A stretch of 64,000 bases of DNA from RYN-230 sp963723595 (GCA_963723595.1 CAVRRQ010000008.1:41314-105313); one strand, 5' to 3'; counted from the first letter of the stretch, positions 28,181 through 38,769 are shown. Translations and numbers: made by a program. Notes: generated by a model not told the origin, from the letters alone.

Positions 28181-28871
28181 CCCCGCGCGGCCCCTGCCGC
28201 TGTGCGTCATCGCCTGCGGGGCGCTCGGCGGCCCCATCCGGGACATCGCCGCCCGCCGGGGCTGGCCCATCGAGCTGCACTGCCTGCCCGCGCTGCTGCA
28301 CAACCGGCCTGCCGCGATCGCCCCGGAGGTCGAGCGGCTGGCCGTGGCGGCCCAGGCCCGCGGCCTGCCGGTGGCGATCGGCTACGCCGACTGCGGCACC
28401 TACGGGGCGCTGGATGAGCTGTCCGCCCGGCTGGGCCTGCGGCGGCTGCCCGGGCTGCACTGCTACGACCTGCTGGCCGGCCCGGACCGGGTGGCGGCGC
28501 TGTTCGAGGCCGAGCCCGGCACGTACGTGCTGACCGATTTCCTGGTCCGCAGTTTCCGCCGGACGGTCCTCGCCGGACTCGGCCTGGACCGCTATCCGGA
28601 GCTGTGGCCGGACTACTTCGGGCACTACCGCCGGCTGGTGTGGCTGGCCCAGTCCCGCGACCCGGCCCTGGAGGCCGGGGCGCAGGCCGTCGCGGCGCGG
28701 TTCGGCCTGCCGCTCACCGTGATCGACACGGGGCTGTCCCGCCTGGAACGCGAACTCGAAGGTCTCCTGGCCGCCTCCCCGGCCGCGGTCAGTCCGGGTG
28801 CTCAAACCGCTGCCCTGGCCGCGGAAAGTGACCACGATCCCGGGGCGGGGCGGTGCGCGGGGGGCTGCTGA
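28113..28871 (+). CDS. DUF1638 protein
   Basis: About 252 residues of unknown function. PLPLCVIACGALGGPIRDIA, LPVAIGYADCGTYGALDEL, LPGLHCYDLLAGPDRVAALF and TYVLTDFLVRSFRRTV show the family pattern with conserved cysteines. ATG at 28113 has an excellent ribosome binding site (AGGAGGTG, 28101-28108) inside the RACo gene, so the reading frames overlap by 68 nt. DUF1638 genes often occur with MttB-type methyltransferases, so a role in corrinoid-dependent methyl transfer is likely, but the reaction is not established. Intact. Confidence 0.8.
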   Translation: MSSCPTVPTSTTASSTSWPSRTDPARPLPLCVIACGALGGPIRDIAARRGWPIELHCLPALLHNRPAAIAPEVERLAVAAQARGLPVAIGYADCGTYGALDELSARLGLRRLPGLHCYDLLAGPDRVAALFEAEPGTYVLTDFLVRSFRRTVLAGLGLDRYPELWPDYFGHYRRLVWLAQSRDPALEAGAQAVAARFGLPLTVIDTGLSRLERELEGLLAASPAAVSPGAQTAALAAESDHDPGAGRCAGGC

Positions 28872-29719
28872 GCGCGGCGGCGCTGCTGGCGCAGCCGCGT
28901 TACGAGGTCTTCCCGTCCGGATCGGTCGAGCAGGCGGTGGCGGACTGGGTGCCACCCGGCATGACCGTGACCGTGACCGCCTCACCGGCCCGGGGACTGG
29001 ACGCCACGCTGGACCTGACCGAGCGGCTGGCCGCCCGCGGGTACCTGGTGGTGCCGCACCTGTCCGCGCGGCTGGTGGCCGACGACGCGCACCTCGACCG
29101 CATCGTGGCCCGGCTGCTCGCCTGCGGGGTGGACGACGTGTTCGTCCCCGCGGGCGACGCGGATCCCCCGGCGGGCCGGTTCGACAGCGCGCTGTCCCTG
29201 CTCACCCGGCTCACCGAGATGGGGCGCCCGTTCGCCCGCGTCGGGATCACCGGCTACCCGGAGAGCCACCCGCACATCGACGACGACATCACCGTCCAGG
29301 CCATGTGGGATAAGCGGCATCACTCCTCCTACATCGTCAGCAACCTCTGCTTCGACCCGGCCGTGCTGCGCAACTGGGTGACCCGGATCCGGGCCCGCGG
29401 GATCACGCTGCCGCTGTACGTGGGACTCGCGGGACCAGTGGACCGGGCGAGGCTGCTGCGCATGGCGGCCCGGGCCGGTGTGGCCGAATCCACACGGTTC
29501 CTGGCCGGGCACGCGGACTGGTTTTTGCGCCTCGGCCTGCCCGGTGGCTACAGCCCGGAGCGGCTGCTGGACCGGACCGGCGCGGCCCTGACCGCTCCCG
29601 GGGCGGCCGTGGCCGGCCTGCACCTGTTCACCTTTAACCAGGTCAGGCAGACAGAAGAATGGCGGGCCGCGCTGCTGCGGCGGCTGGCGGGACCCGGCCG
29701 CGGCCGGCTGGCCATCTGA
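28853..29719 (+). CDS. Methylenetetrahydrofolate reductase-like protein
   Basis: 288-residue MetF-type flavoprotein barrel. YEVFP near the start carries the catalytic-type Glu, and GITGYPESHPHID, AMWDKRH, YIVSNLCFD, LPLYVGLAGPVDR and GLHLFTFNQVRQTEEW match the family. Run in the oxidative direction it would convert methyl-THF from the methyltransferase to methylene-THF for C1 oxidation or serine synthesis. GTG at 28853 overlaps the DUF1638 end by 19 nt. It is divergent from canonical MetF and is likely dedicated to this operon. Intact. Confidence 0.85.
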   Translation: MRGGLLSAAALLAQPRYEVFPSGSVEQAVADWVPPGMTVTVTASPARGLDATLDLTERLAARGYLVVPHLSARLVADDAHLDRIVARLLACGVDDVFVPAGDADPPAGRFDSALSLLTRLTEMGRPFARVGITGYPESHPHIDDDITVQAMWDKRHHSSYIVSNLCFDPAVLRNWVTRIRARGITLPLYVGLAGPVDRARLLRMAARAGVAESTRFLAGHADWFLRLGLPGGYSPERLLDRTGAALTAPGAAVAGLHLFTFNQVRQTEEWRAALLRRLAGPGRGRLAI

Positions 29720-29891
29720 CTGATGCGGCAGGGCCGGGTTTTCGGTCACGCACCGCCGGCCGCGATGCGTTTCCAAATGCCTACAGAACGCTGCCCAGAC
29801 AGGGCTGCGCCGTCATAGGCTGTCTTGTGCAACTGTTTCGATCGACTGCAACGGATCACATGAGATGTCCGGATGTGGGTGGGAGCAGACG

Positions 29892-32547
29892 ATGAACAGC
29901 CAGACAACGGCAAGAGGCAACGAGGTCGCCGGGGCGCATATGGCCATCGCGCCGGCCCGCCTAGTGGAGTGGCCGCTGCGCTGCGGCCCGGTCCCGCCCC
30001 TGGCTGACTGCCACAGCCCGCGTCCCGAGACCGGCCTGGGCCGGATCGGCAAGCTGGATCCGGGCGACACGTTAATTCTCGTCCCTGCCCCCAGCGCCGG
30101 CGCCTCCGGGACAGATCCTGACTCCGCGCGGGCGGCTGCCCATCTCACCGCCTCCGGCGGCCCTGCTCACCTGTCCGCCTCCGGCGCCCCTGCTCACCTG
30201 TCCGCCTCCGGCGCCCCTGCTTTCCTGTCCGCCTCCGGCGGAACGGGCAAGACGCAGCTGGCTGCGGCGCTGGCGCACCAGCTCTGGGACAGCCGCGCGG
30301 TGGACCTGCTGGTCTGGGTGAAGGCCAGCACCCGGAACGCCATCCTGACCGGTTACGCGCTGACCCTCGCAGAGCTGGGTGCCGCCGATCCCGGCGACGA
30401 CCTGCTGACCGGCGCGCAGCGCTTCCTCGCCTGGCTGTCCAGGACCGAGCGGCGCTGGCTGGTCGTCCTCGACGACCTGGCCGACCCGGCCGACCTGGAT
30501 GGCCTGTGGCCGGCCGGGACCGACGGCCGGGTCGTGGTCACCGCCCGGCGGGACGACACCCTGGCCGCGCCGAACCGGAGGATCGCGCCGGTCCCCGCGT
30601 TCAGCACCCGGGAAGCCCTGACCTACCTGAGCGCCCGGCTCGCCACCGACCCGGGCCAGCGGACCGAGGCCCTCGACCTGGCGCACGACCTGGCCTGCCA
30701 GCCGCTCGCGCTGGCGCACGCCACGGCCGCGCTGATCTGCACCGGGGCCAGCTGCCGCGACTACCGGGGCTGGTATCACGACCGGAAGCGGCGGATGAGC
30801 GCCAGCGCGCCGCCCGGCGGCAGCCCCGCCAGCCCGGATCTGGCCAGCACCGGGCCGCCCGGTACCGGGCCGGCTGGGCCGGGCCTGGATTATGCCGCGC
30901 TCGGCCAGTCCGGCGTGACCTGGTCGCTGGCCATGGACCTGGCTGACCAGATCCCGCCCGCCGGTTTCGCCCGGCCCGCCCTGGTGCTGGCCGCCCTGCT
31001 CGACCCGGCCGGGATCCCCGGCGTCGTCTTCACCACGCCGGCCACCTGCGGGTACCTGACCGGCCACCCGGCCATGCCCGCCGATCCGGCCCAGGCCCGC
31101 GACGCGGTGCACAGCCTGGCCCGGGCCGGCCTGGTCACGATCAACCCGGCCAGCACGACGCGGACCGTGCAGGTTCACCCGGCCATCCAGGCCATGACCC
31201 GGGGGATCCTCCCGGTCCCGGAGTTCGGGCAGGCGGTCCGCTGCGCCGCGGATGCGCTGCTGCAGTCGTGGCCCGCGGACCCGGCGCCGCCCCGGCTGGC
31301 CCAGGCCCTGCGGGACTGCACGATCAGCCTGCGCGAGTGCAGCGGCGATGTGCTCTGGGCCCCGCAGACCCACCCGGTCCTGATGCAGGCCGGCTGGAGC
31401 CTGGACAGCGACGAGATCAGCGGCCCGGGCCTCGCCTACTGGCACGACATGCTGGAGACGGGCACCCGGCTGCTGGGCGCGGAGCACGTCCAGGCCTTCC
31501 GCTGCCGCGACGGTCTGGCCTCGGCCTACGAGGCCGCGGGCCGGCTGGACGACGCGATCGGCGTGCACGAGCGCACGCTCGCGGAGCGGCAGCGGGTCCT
31601 GGGCAAGGACCACCCTGACACGCTGGCGTCGTGCGGCCTACCTGGCCCAGGCCCTCGCGGCCGCGGGACGGCACGCCGACGCCCTCCTGATGTACGAGCG
31701 GGTGGTCGCGGACCGCGAGTGGGTGCTGGGCGCCCGGCATCCGGACACGCTGGCCGCGCGCAGCGACCTGGCCGGTGCCTACCTGGCCGCGGGGCGTCCC
31801 GAGCATGCCCTCCCGGTATACCAGCAGACCCTCGCGGACCTGGAGCGGGGGCTGGGCACCGCGCACCCGGACACGCTGGCCGCGCGGGCCGGGCTGGCTC
31901 AGGCCTACCACACGGTGGGGCAGCTCAAGCAGGCCATGCCGGTCTACGAGCGGATCCTGGCCGACCGGGAGAAGGCGCAGGGCCCGGACCACCCGGACAG
32001 CATGAGCGCCCGCGCCGACCTGGCCTACGCCTACCGGACCGCCGGGCGGGTGAAGCAGGCGCTGCCCCAGTACGAGCGGGTGCTCGCCGACCGGGAGCGG
32101 GTGCTGGGGCCCTATCACCCGGACACCATGACCGCCCGCGGCAACCTGGCCAACGCCTACCTCGCGGCCCACCGGGTCAAAGACGCCGTGCCGGTGTATG
32201 AGCGGACCCTGGCCGACCGGGAGATGGCCCAGGGGGCCGACGACATGGACACCATGACGGCGCGCGGCAACCTGGCCAACGCCTATCACTCGGCGGGGCG
32301 GCTCAAGGACGCGCTGCCCCTCTACGAGCAGACCCTGGGCGCCTGCGAGCGGGTTCTCGGCCCGACCCACCAGTCCACCCTGACCTCCCGGGCGAACCTG
32401 GCGTCCGCCTACCACGCCGCGTTGCGGCTGTCCGAGGCTGTCGCGGTGTTCGAGCGCACCCTGGCCGACTGCGATCAGGCGCTCGGCCCGGACCACCCGC
32501 TGACCCGCGCGGTGCGGGAAAACCTCGAGGCCGCCCAGCGGACGTAA
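29892..32547 (+). CDS. NB-ARC/STAND ATPase with TPR repeats (frameshifted)
   Basis: About 885 residues. A non-conserved N-terminus is followed by a Walker A-like ASGGTGKTQLAAALAHQLW near residue 118, Walker B RRWLVVLDDLADPADL, the VVVTARRDD sensor region and the winged-helix part, then eight or more kinesin-light-chain-type TPRs of 42 residues (DDAIGVHERTLAERQRVLG, HPDTLAARSDLAGAYLAAGR, etc.) to the end. Frame change near 31630 at the start of the TPR block. STAND ATPases of this build are signal-responsive switches, in some cases antiviral; nothing here shows the ligand or effector. The ATG follows GGGAG by 7 nt. Confidence 0.82.
30138..30245 (+). repeat. Four in-frame 27-bp repeats running into the P-loop
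   Basis: Four consecutive 27-bp units encode AHLTASGGP, AHLSASGAP, AHLSASGAP and AFLSASGGT; units two and three are identical in DNA. The last unit supplies the start of the Walker A motif (ASGGT-GKT). Confidence 0.85.
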
Positions 32548-32586
32548 CTCCCTGACCCGGCCGGTCCCGCGGACTGACCTGCCGGA

Positions 32587-32622
32587 GGCTGGACCCGCCG
32601 GTGAACACCGGCGGGTCCAGCC
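32587..32622. terminator. Strong bidirectional terminator hairpin
   Basis: GGCTGGACCCGCCGGTG and CACCGGCGGGTCCAGCC are perfect 17-bp complements separated by only two bases (effective loop 4-6 nt), between the convergent NB-ARC and etfA genes. Confidence 0.75.
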
Positions 32623-32665
32623 CTCAGCGCCACGTGTTCAGGCCCGCGCCTTCAGGGCCGCACCG

Positions 32666-33672
32666 TCAGGCCCGCGCCTTCAGGGCCGCCACCAGGGCCG
32701 GGATCACCTCGGACAGGTCGCCGATCACCGCGTAGTCGGCCCGGGACAGGATCGGCGCCGAGGGATCGGTGTTGACCACCACGATGTGCTTCGCGCTGCC
32801 GCAGCCCGCCATGTGCTGGATGGCCCCGCTGATCCCGCAGGCCAGGTAGAGCTCGGGGGTGATCTTGGTGCCGGTCTGGCCGACCTGCTGGGTGTGCGGC
32901 CGCCAGCCCTGGCTGGTGACCACGCGGGACACCCCGACCACCCCGCCGAGCAGGCTGGCCAGCTCCTCCAGCGGGGCGAAGCCATCGGGGCCGCCGACTC
33001 CGCGGCCCCCGCCGACCACTACCCGCGCGCTGGCCAGGGACACCCCGCCGTCCCGGCTGGCCGATACGGAGGCCCGGACCCGCAGGTCCGCCAGGTCCAG
33101 GTCGGGTTGGTGGACATGGACGGGCGGCTCCGCCGCTTCCTGGCCGGGCACGGGGTCGGCGGGCCGGGGCGCAACGGCGTCGGTGGCCACGGTGAGCAGG
33201 GCGGGCCAGCCTTCCAGGGTGGCGTCCTCAATGAGCAGGCCGGCCCAGCGCTGGCGGGACACGTCCAGCGTGCCGTCAGCGCCGGGACTGGCCGCGATGC
33301 AGTTCGCAGCCATCGGCTGCCCGGTCAGTGCGGCGAGATGGGCGAGGACCTCGCTGCCGCAGTCCGTGCCTGCCGCCACCACCGCGCCGGCCAGGGTCAC
33401 GCTGAGCAGGCCTTCCAGGGTGCGCGCCCAGGCCTGCGGCGCATAGCCGTCCAGCACCGCGGGCTCGACGGCGTAGGCCTCGGTTACCCCGTAGCGGCCG
33501 AGCAGGCTGGCCGGGACCCGTTCGGCCGGGCCGAACGCCACGGCGGCCAGCACCGGCCTGCGCACATCCGGGCCGGGCCGGCGGAGGCCAGGGACCGGGC
33601 GAAGGTCAGGGCGCGAAGCGAGGCGTCCGTCACCCCGGCTTCGTCCAGTTCGACCAGGCAGAGCACGTTCAT
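32666..33672 (-). CDS. etfA: Electron transfer flavoprotein alpha subunit (frameshifted)
   Basis: About 335 residues. N-terminal nucleotide-type domain (MNVLCLVELDEAGVTDASLR), then the conserved FAD domain: ARVVVGGGRGVGG, SRVVTSQGWRPHTQQVGQTG, ACGISGAIQHMAGCGSAKH, VNTDPSAPI. Frame change near 33565. With EtfB (10 nt upstream) it takes electrons from the flavoprotein dehydrogenase encoded just before and passes them to ETF:quinone oxidoreductase. Same orientation and close spacing mark a three-gene operon. Confidence 0.9.
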
Positions 33673-33682
33673 GGCCGCCCGC

Positions 33683-34450
33683 TCACTTCAGCAGCCCCAG
33701 CTCGTCCAGCAGCCGGACCAGGGCAGGCACCGCGTCCGTCCCGGTGCCGAGGACCGTGGCCTGCTGCCGTGGCTGGTCTGGCACCCGGAGCGCGCGCTTG
33801 CGCAGGCCCTCGGGGTGCCACTGCGGCTGGTATTGCTCGATGGCGGCCCGCTTGGCCCGCAGCCGTCCCGGCAGGGATGGGTAGCGGGGCAGGTTGATGC
33901 CTTCCTTGACGGTGACCACCGCGGGCAGCCCGAACTCGAACGTCTCCTCGCGGCCGCGGTACTCCCGCCGGGCCACCACCCCGTCCCCGGTGAGTTCCAG
34001 CTGCTTGATGCCCGTGGCGCACGGCCAGCCGAGTCCGTGGGCCACCCGCACCCCCACCTGGTAGTCCCCGGTGTCCGCCGCCTCGTTGCCGAGCAGCAGC
34101 AGGTCATAGCCGGGGCCCTCGGCGGCCCGGCGGCGGGCCTCGGCCACGATCGCGGCCGCGGTGCCGGCCGGGCCCCACTCACGGCCGCCGTCGTCCAGCA
34201 GCACGGCCCGGTGCGCGCCGAGCGCGAGCGCGTCACGCAGCTGATCGGCCGCCTCGGGCGGCCCCAGGGTCAGCACGGACACGGTGCCGCCCAGCCGCTC
34301 GGTGAGCTGGACGGCCTCCTCCACCGCGCATTCCTCGTGCGGGCTGATCGCGAACCCCGACATCCGGGTGTCCACGTCCTGCCCGTCCGGGGTGACCACG
34401 ATGCGGCCGCCGACCTGGGGGACCCGCTTCACGCAGACGGCGACCTCCAC
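33683..34450 (-). CDS. etfB: Electron transfer flavoprotein beta subunit
   Basis: 255 residues, intact. VAVCVKRVPQVGG at the start, SPHEECAVEEAVQLTER, DLLLLGNEAADTGDYQVG and EFGLPAVVTVKEGINLPRYPSLPGRLRAK are family hallmarks. GTG start 7 nt after the stop of the dehydrogenase gene at 34457-36991, so the three genes are cotranscribed. Confidence 0.93.
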   Translation of the reverse strand: MEVAVCVKRVPQVGGRIVVTPDGQDVDTRMSGFAISPHEECAVEEAVQLTERLGGTVSVLTLGPPEAADQLRDALALGAHRAVLLDDGGREWGPAGTAAAIVAEARRRAAEGPGYDLLLLGNEAADTGDYQVGVRVAHGLGWPCATGIKQLELTGDGVVARREYRGREETFEFGLPAVVTVKEGINLPRYPSLPGRLRAKRAAIEQYQPQWHPEGLRKRALRVPDQPRQQATVLGTGTDAVPALVRLLDELGLLK

Positions 34451-34456
34451 GGCCGG

Positions 34457-36991
34457 TCAGCTCCGGATCCGCGCGTTGTCCGGGTCGAACAGGGGGGTGG
34501 CCCCGGCCACCGCCACGGTCACCGGGTACCGGTCCCCGAAGCATTCGACCTGGAGCCTGGTGCCCGCGCTGGCCTGATCCGGGGGCAGGTAGGCCAGCAG
34601 CAGGTGCGGCCGGCCGACGGGCCGGACCCGGCGCTGGTCACGTAGGACGGCCGGCCCTTCGCGTCCACCAGGCGCTCACCCTCGGCCGAGAGGATGGGCT
34701 CGCCGCCCAGCATGTACCGGACGGGCCCGCTGGCCGGGGTGTGGTCGTCCACGGTGAGCGTGCACAGCACCGCGGCGGGCGGTTCGGCCCGCTGGGCCAG
34801 GTAGGCGTCTTTGCCGATGAACGGCTGGGCCTTGACCCGGGGCCGGATCATCCCCGCCTCGACCAGCGTGTAGTCCGCGGTCAGCTCGTTGCCGAAGGCA
34901 CGGTAGCCCTTTTCCAGGCGGCCGGTGGTGCCGTACACGCCGATGCCGACCGGCACCAGCCCGTGCGGGGTGCCCGCCGACCAGAGCGCGTCCCACAGCT
35001 TCCCGCCCTGCTCGATGGGGACGTGCAGTTCCCAGCCGAGCTCCCCCACGTAGGAGATGCGCGAGGCCAGCACGGACAGCCCCGCGATTTCCACCTCCCG
35101 GCAGGTGCCGAAGGGGAAGCCCTCATGGCTCACGTCGTCGCCGGTGACGGCCTGCAGCACGTCGCGCGCCCGCGGCCCCCACAGTCCGAGCGTGGCCTGG
35201 GCGGAGGTCAGGTCGGCGAGCGCGGCGGTGCCGTCAGCGGGCAGGTGCTCACCGAACCAGGCCAGGTCGGCCATCCCGGTCGCGCCGCCGGTCACGACGC
35301 GGAACCGCTCCGGGCCGAGCCGCATGATGGTCAGGTCGGCCTTGAACCCGCCCCGCTCGTCCAGCAGCGAGGTGTAGACGACCCGGCCGGGGGCCACGTC
35401 GAGCTGCGCCACGGCCAGCGACTGCACGACGTCCAGCGCGGACGGGCCGGTGACGTCGAAGATCGCGAACGCGGTCAGGTTGACGAGCCCGCACGCGTCC
35501 CGCATGGCCAGGTGCTCGGCGTTGATGACCGGGGACCACCAGCGGGCGTCCCACTCGGCGTCGCGGGGCATCAGCCGTCCCGCGTAGCGTTCCAGCAGCG
35601 GCTCGTTGGACGCGTACCAGTGCGGGCGTTCCCAGCCGGCCGTCTCGAAGAAGACCGCGCCCAGGTCACGCTCCCGGTCGTACACCGGGCTGACCCGCAC
35701 CGGGCGGCCGGACTCCCACTGCTCGGCCGGGTGCACGATCCCGTACATCTTGTTGAAGCCCTCGCGGGCCCGGGCCTGGACGTGGGCCACGGTCCGCTGG
35801 GACGGGTAGAAGCGGGCGATGTGGGCCTCGTCCACGTCCACGGACGGGACCTGGCCGCTCATCCACTCGGCCACGGCCCGGCCCACGCCCGGCCCCTCCT
35901 TGATCCAGCTGGCCGCGGCCGACCACAGCCCGTCCACCTCCGGTGCCGGGCCGAGCAGCGGGTGGCCGTCCGGGGTCATCGAGATCAGCCCGTTGATCGC
36001 GTACCGGATGCCGGCCTTCTCGTCGCCCAGCAGGTCCGGCATCAGCTCCAGCGCCTCGGCCAGCTGCGGGTCGAAGTCGTCCGCGGTGAACGGCAGCTCG
36101 GTCGGGGACAGCGCGGATTCCTCGATGGAGGGGATGTCATCCGGGGGGACGATGATCGCCCGGTGCGCGTAGGAGCCCACCTCCATGTCACCGCCGTGCT
36201 GGCGCTCGTACATGTTGGTGTCCACGTCGCGCACGATCGGGTACGCGATCTCCCCCGGCGTGCCGGCGAAAAGCGGGATCGGGCCGACGCTGATCATCTG
36301 GTGCACGATCGGGGTGAGCGGGATCCGGGCCCCGGCCATCCGGGCGATCCGGGGGCTCCACACGCCGCAGCAGACCACGCAGATGCTGGTCTCGATGTCT
36401 CCGGCGGTGGTGCGGACCGAGGTGATCCTGGGCAGCCCGTTGCGGCCGCGCCCGGAGGTGTCGATGCCGAGCACCTCGGCGCCCGCCACGACCTGGAGCG
36501 CGCCAGCGTGCTGCGCTTCCTCCCGCATCAGCGTGCCGGCCCGCAGCGAGTTCGACCACGCCCACGGTGGGGAAGTGCGCCCCGCCCAGGATCACCGACT
36601 CATCCAGGTACGGCACCAGCTTCGCCACCTCGGCGGGCGAGATGACCTGGGCCGGGATACCCCAGGCTGTGGCGGCGGTGCAGCGCCTCCGCAGCTCGTC
36701 CATCCGGGCCTGGGTCCGGGCCACCTCGATGCCGCCGCTCTGGGTGAACACGCCGAGCTCCTGGTACTGCTCGGTGCTGTCCCGGGTCAGCTCCATCATC
36801 ATCTTCGAGTACTCGATCGGGAAGATGAAGTTGGAGGCGTGCCCGGTCGAGCCGCCCGGGTTGGGCATCGGCCCCTTGTCCACCAGGACCAGGTCCCGCC
36901 AGCCGAGCCGGGCCAGATGGCAGGCCAGGCTGTTGCCGACGATGCCGGCGCCCACGATCACCGCACTCGCCCGGGCGGGTGTGTCATTCAT
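34457..36991 (-). CDS. Dimethylglycine/sarcosine dehydrogenase-like flavoprotein with THF (GcvT) domain (frameshifted)
   Basis: About 845 residues. The N-terminal FAD domain has AVIVGAGIVGNSLACHLARL, GSTGHASNFIF (His at the place used for covalent FAD in DMGDH) and IKEGPGVGRAVAEWMSGQ; the C-terminal ~400 residues are GcvT-like (GLVNLTAFAIFDVTGPSA, TGMADLAWFGEHL, ISYVGELGWELHVPIEQGG, GYRAFGNELTADYT). This combination oxidises an N-methyl group and can trap the released C1 unit on tetrahydrofolate, with ETF as acceptor, matching the following etfB/etfA. Frame changes near 36555 and 34625. Dimethylglycine or sarcosine are the natural candidates; other N-methyl compounds are possible. Confidence 0.85.
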
Positions 36992-37052
36992 GCCGCTGCT
37001 TTCCTGCCCATCCGTATCTCGTCCCGTCTCCCCGCTAGGGGCGGGGTTGCCT

Positions 37053-37087
37053 CGGCCCCGCCACCGGCAACTCTGGCGGCGGGGCCG
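37053..37087. terminator. Hairpin between APC permease and dehydrogenase genes
   Basis: CGGCCCCGCCA pairs with TGGCGGCGGGGCCG with a 3-base bulge and a 10-nt loop, downstream of the permease stop (minus strand). Confidence 0.45.
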
Positions 37088-37140
37088 GGCACTGCACTCA
37101 TGCCGTGCCTTGCTACTGCGCCCTGATTATTCGACTGGGC

Positions 37141-38769
37141 TTATTCGACGGGGATCTCCTTGTTGATCAGCCCCAGGTCGATGCCCTGCCTGCTGCGCAC
37201 GATCCGGGCGATCACGTAGATCACGATAGCCAGCACGTACATGGCACCCATGTAAATGAGTGAGTCGTGACTGTTCACGAAGTAGTTGTCGTTGCTGAGC
37301 CACTCGTAGAGGTTGAAGACGAGCAGGCCGATCGTGATAACCCCCGCGACCGGCACGATTGGCACGCCGAGCAGCTTGATCCGGCTGGCCGGCGAGGCCC
37401 GCCAGAGATCAGGCTTGATGAAGGGCAGCAGCACCACGGCGATCGCGCTGCCCAGGTAGGTAACCGCGATGACCAGGGTGGCGTCCAGCGTGTAGGACCG
37501 GAACGTGGTCGAGTACGCGTAGACCGCGGCCAGCCCGGCCGCCGGGAGCAGCATCAGGATCAGCGACCACACCGGGACCTTGCGCCGCTCGGAGACCTCG
37601 GCGGCCCGGTCCGGGAGCACCCGGTCGAACGCGGCCGCGAAGATGACCCGGGTGGAGGACAGGAACAGGGTGCCGACCCAGGCGAAGAACCACAGGCTCA
37701 GGACGAGGATCAGGATGACCTGGAATGCCGTGTTGTGCACCAGCCAGCCCGCGAACATGAACGGGTAGGGCCAGATGCCGAACTGCGGCGTCAGGTTGTA
37801 ATCCAGCGCGTTGAGGTTCTGGTAGAAGCCCCAGCCGACGGTCTTGGCGATCAGCAGCAGGAAGATGACGGTCAGGATGACCGTCATCCACAAGCCGACG
37901 AACATGCCGGTGAATACTCGCCGGAAGTCACTCGCCCCGCGGACCTCCCCGTAGAGGGTGGTCCCCCAGTTCGGCCACAGGAGGAAGAACATAAAGGCCG
38001 GCACGAGCAGCATCGTCGGCCCGAGCGGGCCGAACCCGAACGGCGAGGTGGTGTACCCGGCCTTGTGCGCTGCGGCGTTGGTGGCCGCGTAAGCGTGGTT
38101 CACGCCGAAGAGCTTCTGGCCTTCGAGGTTGAACGAGCTCACGAAGCTGGCGTGCGAGTTGACCAGGAGCAGCACGACCACGACGGCGAAGCCGACCATG
38201 CCGCCGAGGAAGAACCACCTCTGGACCTTCGCGTACCCGGCCATCCCGAGCGAGACCAGCACGCCGGCCAGGGCGATCGTGATGAGCGTGACGATGAAGA
38301 TCCCGTTTTTGGTGCCGAACCACGCGGCGCCGCCTGCGGGCCAGGTCCATTTCAGCGTGGCCCAGAGCGGCTGGAACAGCTGGACCGAGAGGATATTGCC
38401 GTAGATGGGCGCCCAGAGCCAGAGGATGAACCACCAGCCGGTGGCGGCCAGGACAAAGCCGATGCCACCGCCCAGGATCCGGCTCTGCCAGACGTAGTCG
38501 CCGCCCGCCCGGGGGATGGTGACGACCAGCCCGGCGTAGGCGATGACCAGGAACGAGACCCAGACACCCGAGATCAGGACTGCGGTGATGAACTGGCCCT
38601 TGGGAAAGGCGGGCCCAGCGAAGGTGAATTCATACAGGCCCAGCGTGACGAAGTTGGTCGCCAGGCAGGCGTAGATGATCGAGTCCCGAACGGACCAGCC
38701 ACGGACCAGACCGGTGGCTTTGCGTAGGAACAAGGTCGGCGTCTCGCCGCCAATTGCGTCAGTTGCCAT
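37141..38769 (-). CDS. APC-superfamily amino acid/amine permease
   Basis: 542 residues, intact, with about 12-13 membrane helices. The N-terminal GLVRGWSVRDSIIYACLATNF, VVTIPRAGGDYVWQSRILGGG and TRVIFAAAFDRVLPDRAAEV are APC motifs. Several hydrophobic helices are rich in Trp/Phe. It lies between the metallophosphoesterase and the dehydrogenase-ETF operon on the same strand, so uptake of the N-methylated substrate (betaine, dimethylglycine or an amino acid) is a reasonable guess, not shown by the sequence. Confidence 0.87.
   Translation of the reverse strand: MATDAIGGETPTLFLRKATGLVRGWSVRDSIIYACLATNFVTLGLYEFTFAGPAFPKGQFITAVLISGVWVSFLVIAYAGLVVTIPRAGGDYVWQSRILGGGIGFVLAATGWWFILWLWAPIYGNILSVQLFQPLWATLKWTWPAGGAAWFGTKNGIFIVTLITIALAGVLVSLGMAGYAKVQRWFFLGGMVGFAVVVVLLLVNSHASFVSSFNLEGQKLFGVNHAYAATNAAAHKAGYTTSPFGFGPLGPTMLLVPAFMFFLLWPNWGTTLYGEVRGASDFRRVFTGMFVGLWMTVILTVIFLLLIAKTVGWGFYQNLNALDYNLTPQFGIWPYPFMFAGWLVHNTAFQVILILVLSLWFFAWVGTLFLSSTRVIFAAAFDRVLPDRAAEVSERRKVPVWSLILMLLPAAGLAAVYAYSTTFRSYTLDATLVIAVTYLGSAIAVVLLPFIKPDLWRASPASRIKLLGVPIVPVAGVITIGLLVFNLYEWLSNDNYFVNSHDSLIYMGAMYVLAIVIYVIARIVRSRQGIDLGLINKEIPVE

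Noticed and set aside
34741..36645. 634-residue plus-strand frame
   Set aside because: Antisense to the DMGDH-like gene; no recognisable domain.
37267..38727. 486-residue charged plus-strand frame
   Set aside because: Antisense of the APC permease; hydrophobic codons read backwards give Asp/Gln/Arg/His-rich sequence.
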